Part shown: one piece after another, positions 1-9,036 of the stretch | How the letters are laid out: each line of letters begins with the position of its first letter | Position numbering within the stretch: position 1 is the stretch's first letter | Assembly (NCBI GenBank): GCA_024998595.1 | Contig: JACOEK010000003.1 | Coordinates: 558,001 to 622,000 of the forward strand | DNA from: Nitrospira sp. | GTDB lineage: Bacteria > Nitrospirota > Nitrospiria > Nitrospirales > Nitrospiraceae | Direction: 5' to 3' | Length of the DNA stretch: 64,000 nucleotides | The notes under the pieces: model-generated | The model's input: only the letters and a program-made list of their open reading frames with translations | Database searches by the model: none | Told to the model about the DNA's origin: nothing | Position numbers and translations under genes: made by a program

Positions 1-17
1 GCGCGTGGGCCAACATC

Positions 18-1289
18 TTACGGTTCTTTCGTGCGGCGTTCTTTCCAGTAAATCAGCCGGGCGCCGGGTTTAAAGGTCACGTAGTACCAGATCCATTCGA
101 ACATGACCCTGACCCGGTTTCGAAAACCGATCAGAAAAAAGATATGAACGAAACACCAGGCCAGCCATGCCACCATTCCGGACAATGACACCGTCCCGAA
201 TTGCGCCACCGCCTTAGCACGCCCTATCGTCGCCAATATTCCACGATCCCGATACACAAACGGAATGCGCCGTTCCGCAGGAATACCGCGGGCAATGATT
301 TCGGCCACGTATCGGCCTTCCTGCATGGCGACCGCCGCCAATCCAGGCAATGGTTTGTCTTCTGACGACAGACAGTGCGCCGCATCACCGATCACGAAGA
401 CCCATGGATCACCACGGAGACTCAGATCCGGCCCGACCATCACCCGTCCCGAGGAGTCCAAGGGAACTCCGAGTGAGGTGAGGATGGGTGATGCCACATT
501 ACCCGCGGCCCAAATCACATGAGCGCTGCGGATGAACTCTGAGCCGGCGAGCACTCCTTTCGAGTTGACCTCCTGAACCCGACGATTCAGAAGCACGGTC
601 ACCCCGAGGCTTTCCAGCGACGCTTGCGCCCGACGCGACAGCGCGGGAGGGAACGATTCAAGAATACGCGATCCTCCTTCGATGAGCAGGATGCGACAAG
701 CTGCGTCCTGCAACACCGGAAAGTCCGGCGTCATGGCCTTTCTCCCGATCTCCGCCAACGCTCCCGCCAATTCCACACCCGTAGGGCCGCCTCCCACGAT
801 GACGAAGGTGAGTTCATCACGCGCATCCGGCGTGCCGTTCAATCGTTGGGCCTTCTCGAAGGCCATGAGCATGCGGTCGCGAATCTCCAACGCATCCGGC
901 AGGGTTTTTAACCCGGGTGCGTCCTCTTCCCATTTATCATGGCCGAAATAGGAATGGCGGGCGCCTGGGGCGAGAATCAAACAGCCGTAAGGAACCGGAT
1001 CGCCATTCCGTAAGTCGATGCGGCGGCCCGCGCGATCGATCCCACGCACTTCATCCAGCATAATCCGGACATTCCTTTGGGATCGAAATAGGGTTCGAAG
1101 CGGCCAGGCGATATCGGCCGGGGAAAGCGCTGCCGTCGCGACCTGATACAGCAACGGTTGGAACAGGTGATGGTTCACTCGGTCGATGAGTACAATGTCA
1201 CCCTGCATCCGGTGCAGCGCCCGGGCTGCCGCCAATCCGCCGAACCCTCCACCGACAATGACTACAGGGTCTCGACAATGCTGTTGCAC
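18..1289 (-). CDS. ndh: Type II NADH dehydrogenase (NDH-2), NAD(P)/FAD-dependent oxidoreductase
   Basis: Predicted single-subunit, non-proton-pumping NADH:quinone oxidoreductase at the inner face of the cytoplasmic membrane (423 aa, normal family length). Visible: an N-terminal FAD dinucleotide fold (VVIVGGGFGG near residue 10), a second NAD-binding fold (FVIVGGGPTGVELAG near 165) and the late FAD motif VIGDAAH near 310. The C-terminal 60 residues are hydrophobic and aromatic (WLAWCFVHIFFLIGF), the usual membrane anchor of NDH-2. The start is a GTG with GGAG about 8 nt upstream; the nearby ATG at 1302 is out of frame. The gene stands alone, and a CTAGG-N6-CCTAG dyad lies about 86 nt upstream. 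Family assignment is firm; the quinone and the physiological donor are inferred. Confidence 0.93.
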   Translation of the reverse strand: MQQHCRDPVVIVGGGFGGLAAARALHRMQGDIVLIDRVNHHLFQPLLYQVATAALSPADIAWPLRTLFRSQRNVRIMLDEVRGIDRAGRRIDLRNGDPVPYGCLILAPGARHSYFGHDKWEEDAPGLKTLPDALEIRDRMLMAFEKAQRLNGTPDARDELTFVIVGGGPTGVELAGALAEIGRKAMTPDFPVLQDAACRILLIEGGSRILESFPPALSRRAQASLESLGVTVLLNRRVQEVNSKGVLAGSEFIRSAHVIWAAGNVASPILTSLGVPLDSSGRVMVGPDLSLRGDPWVFVIGDAAHCLSSEDKPLPGLAAVAMQEGRYVAEIIARGIPAERRIPFVYRDRGILATIGRAKAVAQFGTVSLSGMVAWLAWCFVHIFFLIGFRNRVRVMFEWIWYYVTFKPGARLIYWKERRTKEP

Positions 1290-1374
1290 GATTGCGCTCC
1301 ATGAATCGCTGCCCGCGAACGAATACTACATTTCGACACTGACGCATCGTTCCTGAGCGGCAACGTGAGTGCTA

Positions 1375-1390
1375 CTAGGGAGCCGCCTAG
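1375..1390 (-). promoter_or_regulatory. CTAGG-N6-CCTAG dyad, copy 1 (upstream of ndh)
   Basis: Perfect 5+5 bp inverted repeat with a 6-bp spacer, in the 262-bp divergent region between ndh and the GT4 gene. The same 16-bp architecture recurs upstream of four further genes in the first 15 kb. A binding site for a shared regulator is inferred; the factor is unknown. Confidence 0.5.
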
Positions 1391-1551
1391 TTCTGGAGAC
1401 TTAACGAGCATCGTTATGATCCATCTCGCAGGAGCGGCTCCCCGTATTCAGTCCTCAGTATAGGAACATACACGCCCGCTACCTGTCCTTCACACACTCA
1501 CATGTCCGAGGGTCACACACACATCCAACATGCCGGCAAAGGAGCTTAGGT

Positions 1552-2640
1552 ATGAAGATCGCTCAGGTCGCGCCCTTGTGGGAAAGTGTTCCGCCCGTCT
1601 TGTATGGTGGGACGGAACGTGTTGTCTCATTCATAACGGAAGAGCTGGTTCGCCAAGGCCATGAGGTCACCCTCTTCGCAAGCGGAGATTCTACGACCCA
1701 AGCCCGGCTTGTGCCAATGTGCGCCGAAGCACTCCGCACGTCCAAAGTCGTCATGAACTACGAGGCCCCCTTGACTGCCATGATCGAGAAAGTCTTCGGA
1801 TCGGCGACGGAGTTTGATCTCATTCATTCGCATCTCGAATTCATTCCCTTTCCGTTGGCAAGGCACTGTCGAACGCCGATGCTCACCACGCTCCATGCCC
1901 GCCTGGATCAGCCTGAGCTCGTCCCGGTGTTCAGGAAGTTTGCGAACCTCCCGCTGGTCTCCGTTTCGGACGCGCAGCGCGAGCCGCTTCCTTGGGCCAA
2001 CTGGCAAGCGACGATTCATCCCGGTTTGCCGAAGACCCTCTATACTCCCCAATACAATCAAGGCCGGTATCTCGTGTTTCTCGGACGTGTCGCGCCCGAG
2101 AAAGGGCTGGATCGTGCCATTGAAATTGCAAAACGGGTGGAGATGCCGCTGCGCATCGCTGCTAAAATCGACTCGCAACAGGTCGAATACTACAGGGCAG
2201 TGATTGAACCGCTCCTGGATCACCCATTGATTGAATTTGTCGGGGAAGTGACGGACATGGAAAAGGACGATTTGCTGGGGAACGCCTACGCCCTGCTCGC
2301 TCCCTATGCCTGGCCGGAACCGTTTGGCTTGGCTCTGATTGAGGCGCTGGCCTGCGGAACACCGATCATCGGATCACGATGCGGCGCTATCCCTGAAATC
2401 GTCGATCATGGGGTAACCGGGTTCTTATGCGATTCTCTCGACGAGATGACCCACTCAATCAGACATGTGTCCCTGTTAGAACGAAGTCGATGCAGACAGA
2501 ATTTTGAAAGGCGTTTTTCCTCGGAGCGTATGGCTCGGGAATATGTGACGGTGTATGGGCACCTGTTAGACATTCACGACAAGACCCCTATGCCATCGTC
2601 AGATCTGGCCTCCGGTCTCACGGCTTTGGGCCAAGCCTGA
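1552..2640 (+). CDS. GT4-family glycosyltransferase
   Basis: Predicted retaining GT-B glycosyltransferase of family GT4 (362 aa, complete). The N-terminus has the acceptor-side glycine loop (PLWESVPPVLYGGTERVV, residues 8-25). The C-terminal half carries the nucleotide-sugar signature YAWPEPFGLALIEALACGTPII with the E-x7-E pair (about residues 249-270). The start is ATG with AAGGAG 8 nt upstream. It is divergent from ndh and convergent with a PRC-barrel gene; a strong hairpin follows the stop. Acceptor and sugar cannot be read from sequence. The nearby glgC and treY genes make a role in glucan metabolism possible but unproven; an envelope or solute glycoside role fits equally well. Confidence 0.9.
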   Translation: MKIAQVAPLWESVPPVLYGGTERVVSFITEELVRQGHEVTLFASGDSTTQARLVPMCAEALRTSKVVMNYEAPLTAMIEKVFGSATEFDLIHSHLEFIPFPLARHCRTPMLTTLHARLDQPELVPVFRKFANLPLVSVSDAQREPLPWANWQATIHPGLPKTLYTPQYNQGRYLVFLGRVAPEKGLDRAIEIAKRVEMPLRIAAKIDSQQVEYYRAVIEPLLDHPLIEFVGEVTDMEKDDLLGNAYALLAPYAWPEPFGLALIEALACGTPIIGSRCGAIPEIVDHGVTGFLCDSLDEMTHSIRHVSLLERSRCRQNFERRFSSERMAREYVTVYGHLLDIHDKTPMPSSDLASGLTALGQA

Positions 2641-2659
2641 ACGTGCCCACAAACACGAA

Positions 2660-2687
2660 GGGCAGGCGCTTTGACTAGCGCCTGCCC
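2660..2687. terminator. Bidirectional hairpin terminator
   Basis: Perfect 10-bp inverted repeat (GGGCAGGCGC / GCGCCTGCCC) with an 8-nt loop between the convergent GT4 and PRC-barrel genes. There is no long T-run, so strength is uncertain, but placement fits a shared transcription barrier. Confidence 0.65.
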
Positions 2688-2710
2688 TCCTGATGCTGCC
2701 GCGCTTCTAC

Positions 2711-3424
2711 TTAGCGCTTGCTGCTAGGGTGTCCACCCTCGAATCCAGGAGCCTTACCGGATGGCAATCCACTGGTGCCGCTCGGTCCGCCCCCGCCTAC
2801 CGATTCTTCGCCCATCGATCCTGTCGCGTCAGGACCTTTTTGGCCCGGTACGCCTGCGCTCCCGGGAACGGTCGGGGCTTCCCGAACCTGTCCCATCTTG
2901 TCTTTATATTCCTGCAGATCCGGAGATTTGTCCTTGCTGGTGCTCATGGGTAGAGCGTTCTGAATGTCCTCTTTCTTCAGGGACAATTGGAGCTTGTCGC
3001 CCTTGGTTTTGAACTGGCTCCATCGAATAGGCTGTGGTCGTTTGGATTCATTGGAGACAAAGACCACATATTCGATATCCCCGGTCTTTTCGTCTTTCAT
3101 GACCTGCTGAATTTTTCCGATTTCCTCTCCGCTCGTACTGAACACGGAGGCGTTGACATACTTACTATCCTTCATTTCGACAAGTTTACCCTGGCGCACA
3201 GGGGTATCGGCGTATTCCTCCGGGACACCTTGCTTCCCACCCGTGAGATCCGTCTTCTTATCGAATGACGGAGACTCTTTAGGGGTGCTGGTCCCCGCCC
3301 CTTTTCCCATCGTGGAATCCGGCGGCGGCGCGCCAGATCCGGTGGACACCTGACTGAAGGCCGGCGTACCGGCCATCAACGCGAAGGCGATCGTTCCCGC
3401 ATACATTGCCATTCGATGATTCAT
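2711..3424 (-). CDS. Exported PRC-barrel domain protein
   Basis: 237-aa protein with a clear signal peptide (cleavage likely after AFS, about residue 24). A low-complexity Gly/Pro/Ser linker follows, then one PRC-barrel-like domain (about residues 85-155, with EEIGKIQQVMKDEKTGDIEYVVF) and a second disordered Gly-rich tail. PRC-barrels are small beta-barrels used as adaptors or ligand-binding folds; the exact function here is unknown. ATG start with AAGGAG spacing. It is followed on its 5' side by a second PRC-barrel gene 59 bp upstream on the same strand, so the two are probably co-transcribed. A stress-related periplasmic role is inferred from neighbours only. Confidence 0.85.
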   Translation of the reverse strand: MNHRMAMYAGTIAFALMAGTPAFSQVSTGSGAPPPDSTMGKGAGTSTPKESPSFDKKTDLTGGKQGVPEEYADTPVRQGKLVEMKDSKYVNASVFSTSGEEIGKIQQVMKDEKTGDIEYVVFVSNESKRPQPIRWSQFKTKGDKLQLSLKKEDIQNALPMSTSKDKSPDLQEYKDKMGQVREAPTVPGSAGVPGQKGPDATGSMGEESVGGGGPSGTSGLPSGKAPGFEGGHPSSKR

Positions 3425-3483
3425 ATGGATTCTCCTTTGTGTGAAATGCTGAACTGGACGCGCATGCTCGCTTCAAACGTGAC

Positions 3484-3843
3484 CTACCAGTAGGGTTTGT
3501 ACCCATAATAGGTATGCAGTCGCTCGGCCCAAGCGGAGTCAGCCATATCAGGCCACCGATCTTTGTCGAAGCCCTCCGCCTGCTCCAGACGTTCCCGTGG
3601 CACGTTCAGAATGAAAAAATCTCCTCCCGCGGAGATGGTGAGCGCACCCCACGGCAGGGCGAACAGCTTATCGCCCAGTCCCAAAAACCCTCCGAAGGAA
3701 AGCACGGCATAAGCGATCCGTCCTTTTTCTAGGTCGATCATGAGCGAATGAATCTCGCCCAGATCCTCACCAGCCGCGTTCTGAACCGCGGTTCCTTCGA
3801 TCGTTGATGCTGTCAATAACCGCCGACCAATATGTGTGGCCAT
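3484..3843 (-). CDS. Short cytoplasmic PRC-barrel protein
   Basis: 119-aa protein consisting almost entirely of one PRC-barrel (TASTIEGTAVQNAAGEDLGEIHSLMIDLEKGRIAYAV). The chosen ATG at 3843 has AGGAGG directly upstream; a longer reading frame starts 45 nt earlier but lacks a ribosome site. No signal peptide or membrane segment. Homologues of this short form occur in stress-linked gene sets; molecular function is not established. It precedes the exported PRC-barrel gene in the same direction, and a CTAGG-N6-CCTAG dyad lies 134 nt upstream, making it the probable first gene of a two-gene unit. Confidence 0.88.
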   Translation of the reverse strand: MATHIGRRLLTASTIEGTAVQNAAGEDLGEIHSLMIDLEKGRIAYAVLSFGGFLGLGDKLFALPWGALTISAGGDFFILNVPRERLEQAEGFDKDRWPDMADSAWAERLHTYYGYKPYW

Positions 3844-3976
3844 CTTTTCCTCCTCTAGTGTTGAAAAACACTGCACATGAATTTTCATGTTATTTTCATG
3901 TGAATCTGTCTGTGCTCAGTCTGTCGAGATCATTCCTCTTTCTTATAGTGATAACGCCCGAACGGTTCAGGGGCAG

Positions 3977-3992
3977 CTAGGAAGTACCCTAG
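3977..3992 (-). promoter_or_regulatory. CTAGG-N6-CCTAG dyad, copy 2 (upstream of PRC-barrel pair)
   Basis: Second perfect copy of the dyad (CTAGG-AAGTAC-CCTAG), same 6-bp spacer as copy 1, in the 214-bp gap between treY and the PRC-barrel gene. The spacer sequence differs from copy 1, so conservation is in the half-sites and spacing. Confidence 0.5.
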
Positions 3993-4057
3993 AAATTGGG
4001 AGATGGGGAAACGTCGGATAAGGCTGATGAGTCGAAATGCGTGGCGTCGGCTTCTGA

Positions 4058-6964
4058 TCAGGAGCAACGTTCCAGCAGCGCCACGGGGCAATCACGTAGT
4101 ACCTGATTGATTGGAAGCACCTGCCGCCCCTGTTCCGTGACAGTGTGGAGACGTGCCCCGGTCAAGAGATTAATATAGTCCGATCCCTCCTTCCAGGACG
4201 GGACCGTCAAACGGGTGTCCTGCCACGGATCGTCCATCTCTGCCGAACTCCCGGAGCGTTGGATAAGATCGGCACTGAGACGGGGGATGACGGTGACAAT
4301 GGCCTGTTCTTGATGTAAGCGGGCAAAGGCGCAGATGTTCGACTTACGGACACCCTCGCAATCGAGCGGCACATAATCCCCCTCGAGGTACAGCGCCGGA
4401 TGCTCACGACGATGGCACAGACTTGTGTGAAGCAGATACAACTTGATGCGGCCATCTTTCCAGGATTCCATCAGCTGGCGAACCAGCGCCATTCGATTGA
4501 CATCATCACGACCGGCGGGTTGCTGCCATCCTTGTAACACTCTGGCACGAAGTTCGAAATCAACGGCCCTTCGATTGTCGGGATCGACGAGACTGAATTC
4601 CCAGAATTCCGTGCCTTGGTAAGAATCGGGAATTCCCGGCGCAGTCAGCTTTACCAGCAACTGCGCCAATGCGTTATGCATGCCGCATTGCGCCACGAAC
4701 GATTGAAAGGGGAGAAATTCTTCCAGGAATGGGTTGGGGATGGAGCGCTCCAGGATCGCGCGAACGAATTTCCGCACGCCCTCTTCGTAGTCCTCCCGAG
4801 GATTGATCCACCCGGTGTGCACCTTCGCTTCACGGAGCGCTTTGACCATGTACTGCTCGATGCGCTCCTTGAACGTCTCGTATTGAGGCTGGTCCATCGT
4901 CATCGACGGCCACACGCCCAATAACGTTTGATACAAGAGGTATTCCTCATTGCGATCGGGGGCCACGATCTCGTCAATCTTGATCCGAAAACGCTTATTG
5001 AGCTTCGCCCAGCTGGTCAGGGCGGCCCGCCAGCGCTCGGGGATTTCCGACAAGACGTTGATCCTCGCGCGCACATCCTCGCCGCGTTTGGTGTCATGCG
5101 TCGACGTGGCTAGCAGTGAATGGGGCCAGTGCGCGCGCCGCTCCCGGGCAGCCTTATGGAATGCCTCGACGGAAAGACCGTACTGCGCCGGTTCGCCGCC
5201 GACCTCATTGAGTGAGACCAAGCGGTTATAGATATAGAACGCCGTGTCCTCAATTCCTTTCGCCGTCACGGGACTGGTGGTCTGTTGAAACTTCGTCACG
5301 AACCGCACCTGATCCGCTGGCGTCAGTTTGATGCGATCGTCCAGACGTTTCAGGAGCAGGTCTCTGACGAAATCGAACACCTGGCTGCTCATGGTGGGAT
5401 TGCGGCGTTTGGCCCTGGTCACCGCCATCATGATGTAGGTTCGATCCCGGTCCAGCACGTCTTTTTGGTCTGCCGTGATGTAGGAGCGATACACGGGAAA
5501 GCAGGCGATCAGTTCGGTGATGGCATGGGTTAAACTATTCAGCGTGAAATCCCGGTACTGCCGGTCTTTCTCCGAGAGGAGGTTCAGCTGGTGTCCGAGC
5601 ACATTGAGCTCGCTGGACATCGACGCCCGCATGATCAACTTTTTCGTGAGATATACCAAATCGTCATACACAATCCGCTGCCCGACGAAACGTTGATACA
5701 GGGCATCCATCGACCGTTCCTTCGCCGACTGGACAAAGAGGCCATTAACAAGATTCAAAAAATCGTAGCCGGTCGTGCCGGCGACGGGCCAGGTCGCCGG
5801 AAGCGCTTCGCCTTTGCCGAGAATCTTTTCGACCACCACGAACAAGGAGGCCGCCTCTCCGGATGGCGTCGGCGGCAGTTCCCGCCCTGCCCACTCCTGC
5901 AGCTGAACCAGGTAATGTTCCGGGTCATATAACCCGTCCACATGGTCGATTCGCAGGCCCGTCGCCACACCGCTCTTCAATAAGCGAAACACCAATTGAT
6001 GTGATTCATGAAAGACGCGGGTTTCCTCCGTGCGGATCGCGGCCAATTCGTTGATGTCGAAGAAACGCCGGTAATTGATTTCCTCAGAAGCCACCCGCCA
6101 GGAGGCCAGACGATAACTCTGCTCGTTGAGCAGGGCGTCCAGCCGGTCGAAACTGGCCGAATCCCCTTTGATACCGTTGTACGTATCGACACTGACAGAC
6201 AGATGCGATCGAATCGTTTCACTGTCATGGAGTAAGCCCGACAGGCGGCGCCTGATGATGCGCTCTTCGCGGTACCGTTCAGCGATGCGCGCGGGATCCC
6301 GCTCATTCCTCGGCGGCAGATTCCTCAACGCCGTCAGGATGCTGAGCAATTCTTGAAGCTGTTCATCCTGCTCTCCGACGCGTGCCGTCAACTCATGCAG
6401 CCGGAACGACAGGATCCCCTCCCAGGATTGAGGCGCGACCGGAAATCGGTGGTCGAAATAGGTCACGACAAATCCGCCGTCCGCATAGACCAGCCGAATA
6501 TCCTGGTTCTCCAACACCGCCCCGTACTGTTCACCCAGGATCGGCAACAGCACCTTATCTTCGAGCTCGCGCTTCAACGGGGACCAGTCGATGTCGAAAG
6601 CCGTCGCATACCGAGAACCCGGACCATGCTCAAGAACATCCCACCACCAGCGGTTCTCCTTGGATCGGATCCCCATGTGGTTCGGAACCACATCCAGTAA
6701 GAGTCCCATGTCGTAACGTTTGAGCGCCGTCGTGAACGCGTCAAAATCCTCTTCGGTCCCCAATTCGGGATTGAGGCATTCGGGGTCTACGAGGTCGTAT
6801 CCATGCATGCTGCCTGGGACGGCTTTTAAGATCGAGGACACGTAACAGTCGGTAATGCCGAGCGCATGGAGATACGGAACGATACGAGTGGCATCACGAA
6901 ACGTAAACGTGTGGTTTAACTGAAGACGGTAGGTCGAGACGGGAATACGAGGCATAGGTGTCAT
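4058..6964 (-). CDS. treY: Malto-oligosyltrehalose synthase
   Basis: Predicted GH13 enzyme converting the reducing-end linkage of maltodextrins to an alpha,alpha-1,1 (trehalose) linkage, the first step of the TreY-TreZ route. At 968 aa it has family length. The GH13 core regions are visible: DVVPNHMG (region I, about residue 92), GLRIDHVDGL (region II, about 340) and VVEKILG with the acid Glu (about 375); near the C-terminus, PGIPDSYQGTEFW is typical of TreY. It lies 15 nt downstream of glgC on the same strand, so the two form an operon linking ADP-glucose/glucan to trehalose. The partner TreZ is not in the window. Trehalose is a common desiccation and osmotic protectant. Confidence 0.93.
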   Translation of the reverse strand: MTPMPRIPVSTYRLQLNHTFTFRDATRIVPYLHALGITDCYVSSILKAVPGSMHGYDLVDPECLNPELGTEEDFDAFTTALKRYDMGLLLDVVPNHMGIRSKENRWWWDVLEHGPGSRYATAFDIDWSPLKRELEDKVLLPILGEQYGAVLENQDIRLVYADGGFVVTYFDHRFPVAPQSWEGILSFRLHELTARVGEQDEQLQELLSILTALRNLPPRNERDPARIAERYREERIIRRRLSGLLHDSETIRSHLSVSVDTYNGIKGDSASFDRLDALLNEQSYRLASWRVASEEINYRRFFDINELAAIRTEETRVFHESHQLVFRLLKSGVATGLRIDHVDGLYDPEHYLVQLQEWAGRELPPTPSGEAASLFVVVEKILGKGEALPATWPVAGTTGYDFLNLVNGLFVQSAKERSMDALYQRFVGQRIVYDDLVYLTKKLIMRASMSSELNVLGHQLNLLSEKDRQYRDFTLNSLTHAITELIACFPVYRSYITADQKDVLDRDRTYIMMAVTRAKRRNPTMSSQVFDFVRDLLLKRLDDRIKLTPADQVRFVTKFQQTTSPVTAKGIEDTAFYIYNRLVSLNEVGGEPAQYGLSVEAFHKAARERRAHWPHSLLATSTHDTKRGEDVRARINVLSEIPERWRAALTSWAKLNKRFRIKIDEIVAPDRNEEYLLYQTLLGVWPSMTMDQPQYETFKERIEQYMVKALREAKVHTGWINPREDYEEGVRKFVRAILERSIPNPFLEEFLPFQSFVAQCGMHNALAQLLVKLTAPGIPDSYQGTEFWEFSLVDPDNRRAVDFELRARVLQGWQQPAGRDDVNRMALVRQLMESWKDGRIKLYLLHTSLCHRREHPALYLEGDYVPLDCEGVRKSNICAFARLHQEQAIVTVIPRLSADLIQRSGSSAEMDDPWQDTRLTVPSWKEGSDYINLLTGARLHTVTEQGRQVLPINQVLRDCPVALLERCS

Positions 6965-6979
6965 CAGCGATGGACGCCG

Positions 6980-8239
6980 TTAATAGGAAGGCAGTCGTCG
7001 CTTCTGCTCCTCTTTCACCGCCGGCGGTTTGGGGATGACCAGCACGCCGGAATCCGCCCAATCCGATGGCGCATTGAACTCTTCGCCGCGAGGTCCGAGG
7101 TCGACATGCGCCGGAATGGTATTGTGCCGATCGACGACCACACGCTGCAGCTTGGCGCCCGCTCCGATGTGGGTATGGTCGAATATGATCGAATCTTCGA
7201 TATACGCGCCGGTTTCAATTCTCACATGCCGGCCGATAACCGAGCGTCTGATGTCGGCTTCGATCGCGCGGCTCCCTTCGCCGATCAATGCGTGATCGAC
7301 ATAACAATTCACCAAGCTCGCGGGGGGACCGTAGGATGGCTCGGTCCTGATCGGCCATTCCTGGTTCCGCAGATCACAGGATGGCGTATCCCCAAGCAGA
7401 TCCATATTGGCCTCCCAATAGGCCTGAATCGTACCGACGTCACGCCAATATCCGGGCTCCTCATAATAGGCGACTCCGGGAACGTCATTGTCGAGAAAGT
7501 TGTAGGCCATGACGCGGTCGGTCTTGAGCCGGCGCGGTAGAATGTCCCGCCCGAAGTCATGGGATCCCCCGTTCTTTGCGTCCTCCTCCAAGGCCTGGAC
7601 CAGCAGATCGGCATTGAACAGGTAATTACCCATCGAGGAAAGGGCATGCGCCGGGTCCCCCGGCATGGCTTTAGGCACCGGTGGTTTTTCGTCGAATCCC
7701 ACGACCCGGCTGTTGCGGTCGATTTCCACAATCCCGAACCCCTGCGCGGCAGACAACGGAACCGGCAGTGTGGCCACCGATACGTCGGCCTCTCGTTCGA
7801 GGTGAAACTGGATCATCTGCCGGATATCCATCCGGTAAATGTGGTCCGCACCGAACACCGCGACAATATCTGGCGCAAAATCACGGATGAGGTTGATGTT
7901 CTGAAACACCGCATCCGCAGTGCCTTCGTACCATCCCGCACCGGAGTTCATTTGAGGAGGAACAACCGTCACGAATTGCCGATCCCCATCGCCGATACGC
8001 CAGGCCTTCCGGAGGTGCTCGATCAGCGACTGCGATCGATACTGCACCATCACGTGCATGCCCAGAATGCCGGAGTTGTAAAAATTGCTCAGCACGAAAT
8101 CGATGATGCGGTAGGCTCCGCCGAAGGGGACTGCCGGTTTACTACGCGACTCCGTCAAAGGCATGAGGCGCGTCCCTTTTCCGCCTGCCAGAATCATGGC
8201 AAGCACGCGGGGCTGGTTGATCCGTCCATGTTTCACCAT
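6980..8239 (-). CDS. glgC: Glucose-1-phosphate adenylyltransferase
   Basis: Predicted to make ADP-glucose from ATP and glucose-1-phosphate, the committed step of bacterial glycogen synthesis (419 aa, family length). Seen: the pyrophosphorylase loop LAGGKGTRLMPLTESRSKPAVPFGG (about residues 17-41), the catalytic region FGADHIYRMD (about 130), the glucose-1-phosphate region GFDEKP (about 180-185), and a C-terminal left-handed beta-helix (VIGRHVRIETGAYIEDSIIFDHTHIGAGA). The gene precedes treY with a 15-nt gap. Glycogen synthase and branching enzyme are not in this window, so the pathway is incomplete locally. A dyad copy lies 81 nt upstream. Confidence 0.95.
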   Translation of the reverse strand: MVKHGRINQPRVLAMILAGGKGTRLMPLTESRSKPAVPFGGAYRIIDFVLSNFYNSGILGMHVMVQYRSQSLIEHLRKAWRIGDGDRQFVTVVPPQMNSGAGWYEGTADAVFQNINLIRDFAPDIVAVFGADHIYRMDIRQMIQFHLEREADVSVATLPVPLSAAQGFGIVEIDRNSRVVGFDEKPPVPKAMPGDPAHALSSMGNYLFNADLLVQALEEDAKNGGSHDFGRDILPRRLKTDRVMAYNFLDNDVPGVAYYEEPGYWRDVGTIQAYWEANMDLLGDTPSCDLRNQEWPIRTEPSYGPPASLVNCYVDHALIGEGSRAIEADIRRSVIGRHVRIETGAYIEDSIIFDHTHIGAGAKLQRVVVDRHNTIPAHVDLGPRGEEFNAPSDWADSGVLVIPKPPAVKEEQKRRLPSY

Positions 8240-8319
8240 ATAACTCCCTCGGTAGGCAGGATGATCACTCTCCGGCTACGGGCCAGCACCAACGTACAAA
8301 AAAAGTTACCCCTGCTGTA

Positions 8320-8335
8320 CTGGACAAACCCCTAG
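8320..8335 (-). promoter_or_regulatory. CTAGG-like dyad, copy 3 (upstream of glgC), imperfect
   Basis: Reads CTAGG-GGTTTG-TCCAG on the minus strand, 81 nt upstream of glgC. The first half-site is perfect, the second has two changes. The flanks resemble copy 4 upstream of the peroxiredoxin (shared TACT and ACCCCT blocks), which supports a real element. The 230-bp glgC-peroxiredoxin gap holds no gene. Confidence 0.4.
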
Positions 8336-8469
8336 AAGACCTCTTCCGAAGGCGTCCCTAACGGGCTTACTCAGAGCGGTGCGTTCGTGGTGAGGACTTA
8401 TGGCGGCAGGTGTCGATCACACGTAATGAGGCAACCGTCCTATTTCGTCTGCACGGCTTCCCACGTGCG

Positions 8470-9036
8470 CTACAGCTTTCCCACGAGATCAAGGCCCGGA
8501 GTCAGCGTGGGTTGTCCCGGCTGCCAACCGGCGGGACAGGCTTCCCCCTCGCCGTCACGCACTCGTATGGCGGCCTGAAGTTTGCGGAGAGTTTCTCCAA
8601 TGTGCCGGCCGATACTATTGTCATGAATCTCACATGCACGGAGCACACCGTCTGGATCGACGAGAAATGTTCCTCGAAGGGCCACACCCTCATCCTCTAG
8701 GTACACGCCGAACTCCCTGCTCAACGCCCCTGTGGAATCCGCAATCAGCGGAAATTCGACGGATCGTACCATCGGAGAACTGTCATGCCAGGCCTTGTGC
8801 ACATAGACGGAATCCGTGCTGACTCCGCAGACTTCCGCCCCAAGTTTGACAAATTCAGGATACAACCGGGCCATTTCGGCAAGCTCTGTCGGACACACGA
8901 ACGTGAAGTCTCCAGGATAAAACAGCAGGATCAGCCACCGGCCTCGAAATTCCTCGAGCACCAGCCGTCGTATGGTCCCCTGGTGGTAAGCTTGGACCGT
9001 CGCCGGCGCTATCCCTCGTCCCATAGCAATCATCAT
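8470..9036 (-). CDS. Typical 2-Cys peroxiredoxin (AhpC/Prx1 type)
   Basis: Predicted thiol peroxidase reducing hydrogen peroxide and organic or nitrogen peroxides (188 aa). The peroxidatic cysteine is in FYPGDFTFVCPTELAEMA (about residue 50), and the resolving cysteine in VLRACEIHDNSIGRH (about 153-157), the typical two-cysteine arrangement. ATG start preceded by AGAGGA. No reductase (AhpF) is adjacent, so the electron donor is probably thioredoxin; this is inferred. It is followed downstream by glgC on the same strand but with a 230-bp gap, so it is likely its own unit. A dyad copy lies 183 nt upstream. Confidence 0.93.
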   Translation of the reverse strand: MMIAMGRGIAPATVQAYHQGTIRRLVLEEFRGRWLILLFYPGDFTFVCPTELAEMARLYPEFVKLGAEVCGVSTDSVYVHKAWHDSSPMVRSVEFPLIADSTGALSREFGVYLEDEGVALRGTFLVDPDGVLRACEIHDNSIGRHIGETLRKLQAAIRVRDGEGEACPAGWQPGQPTLTPGLDLVGKL

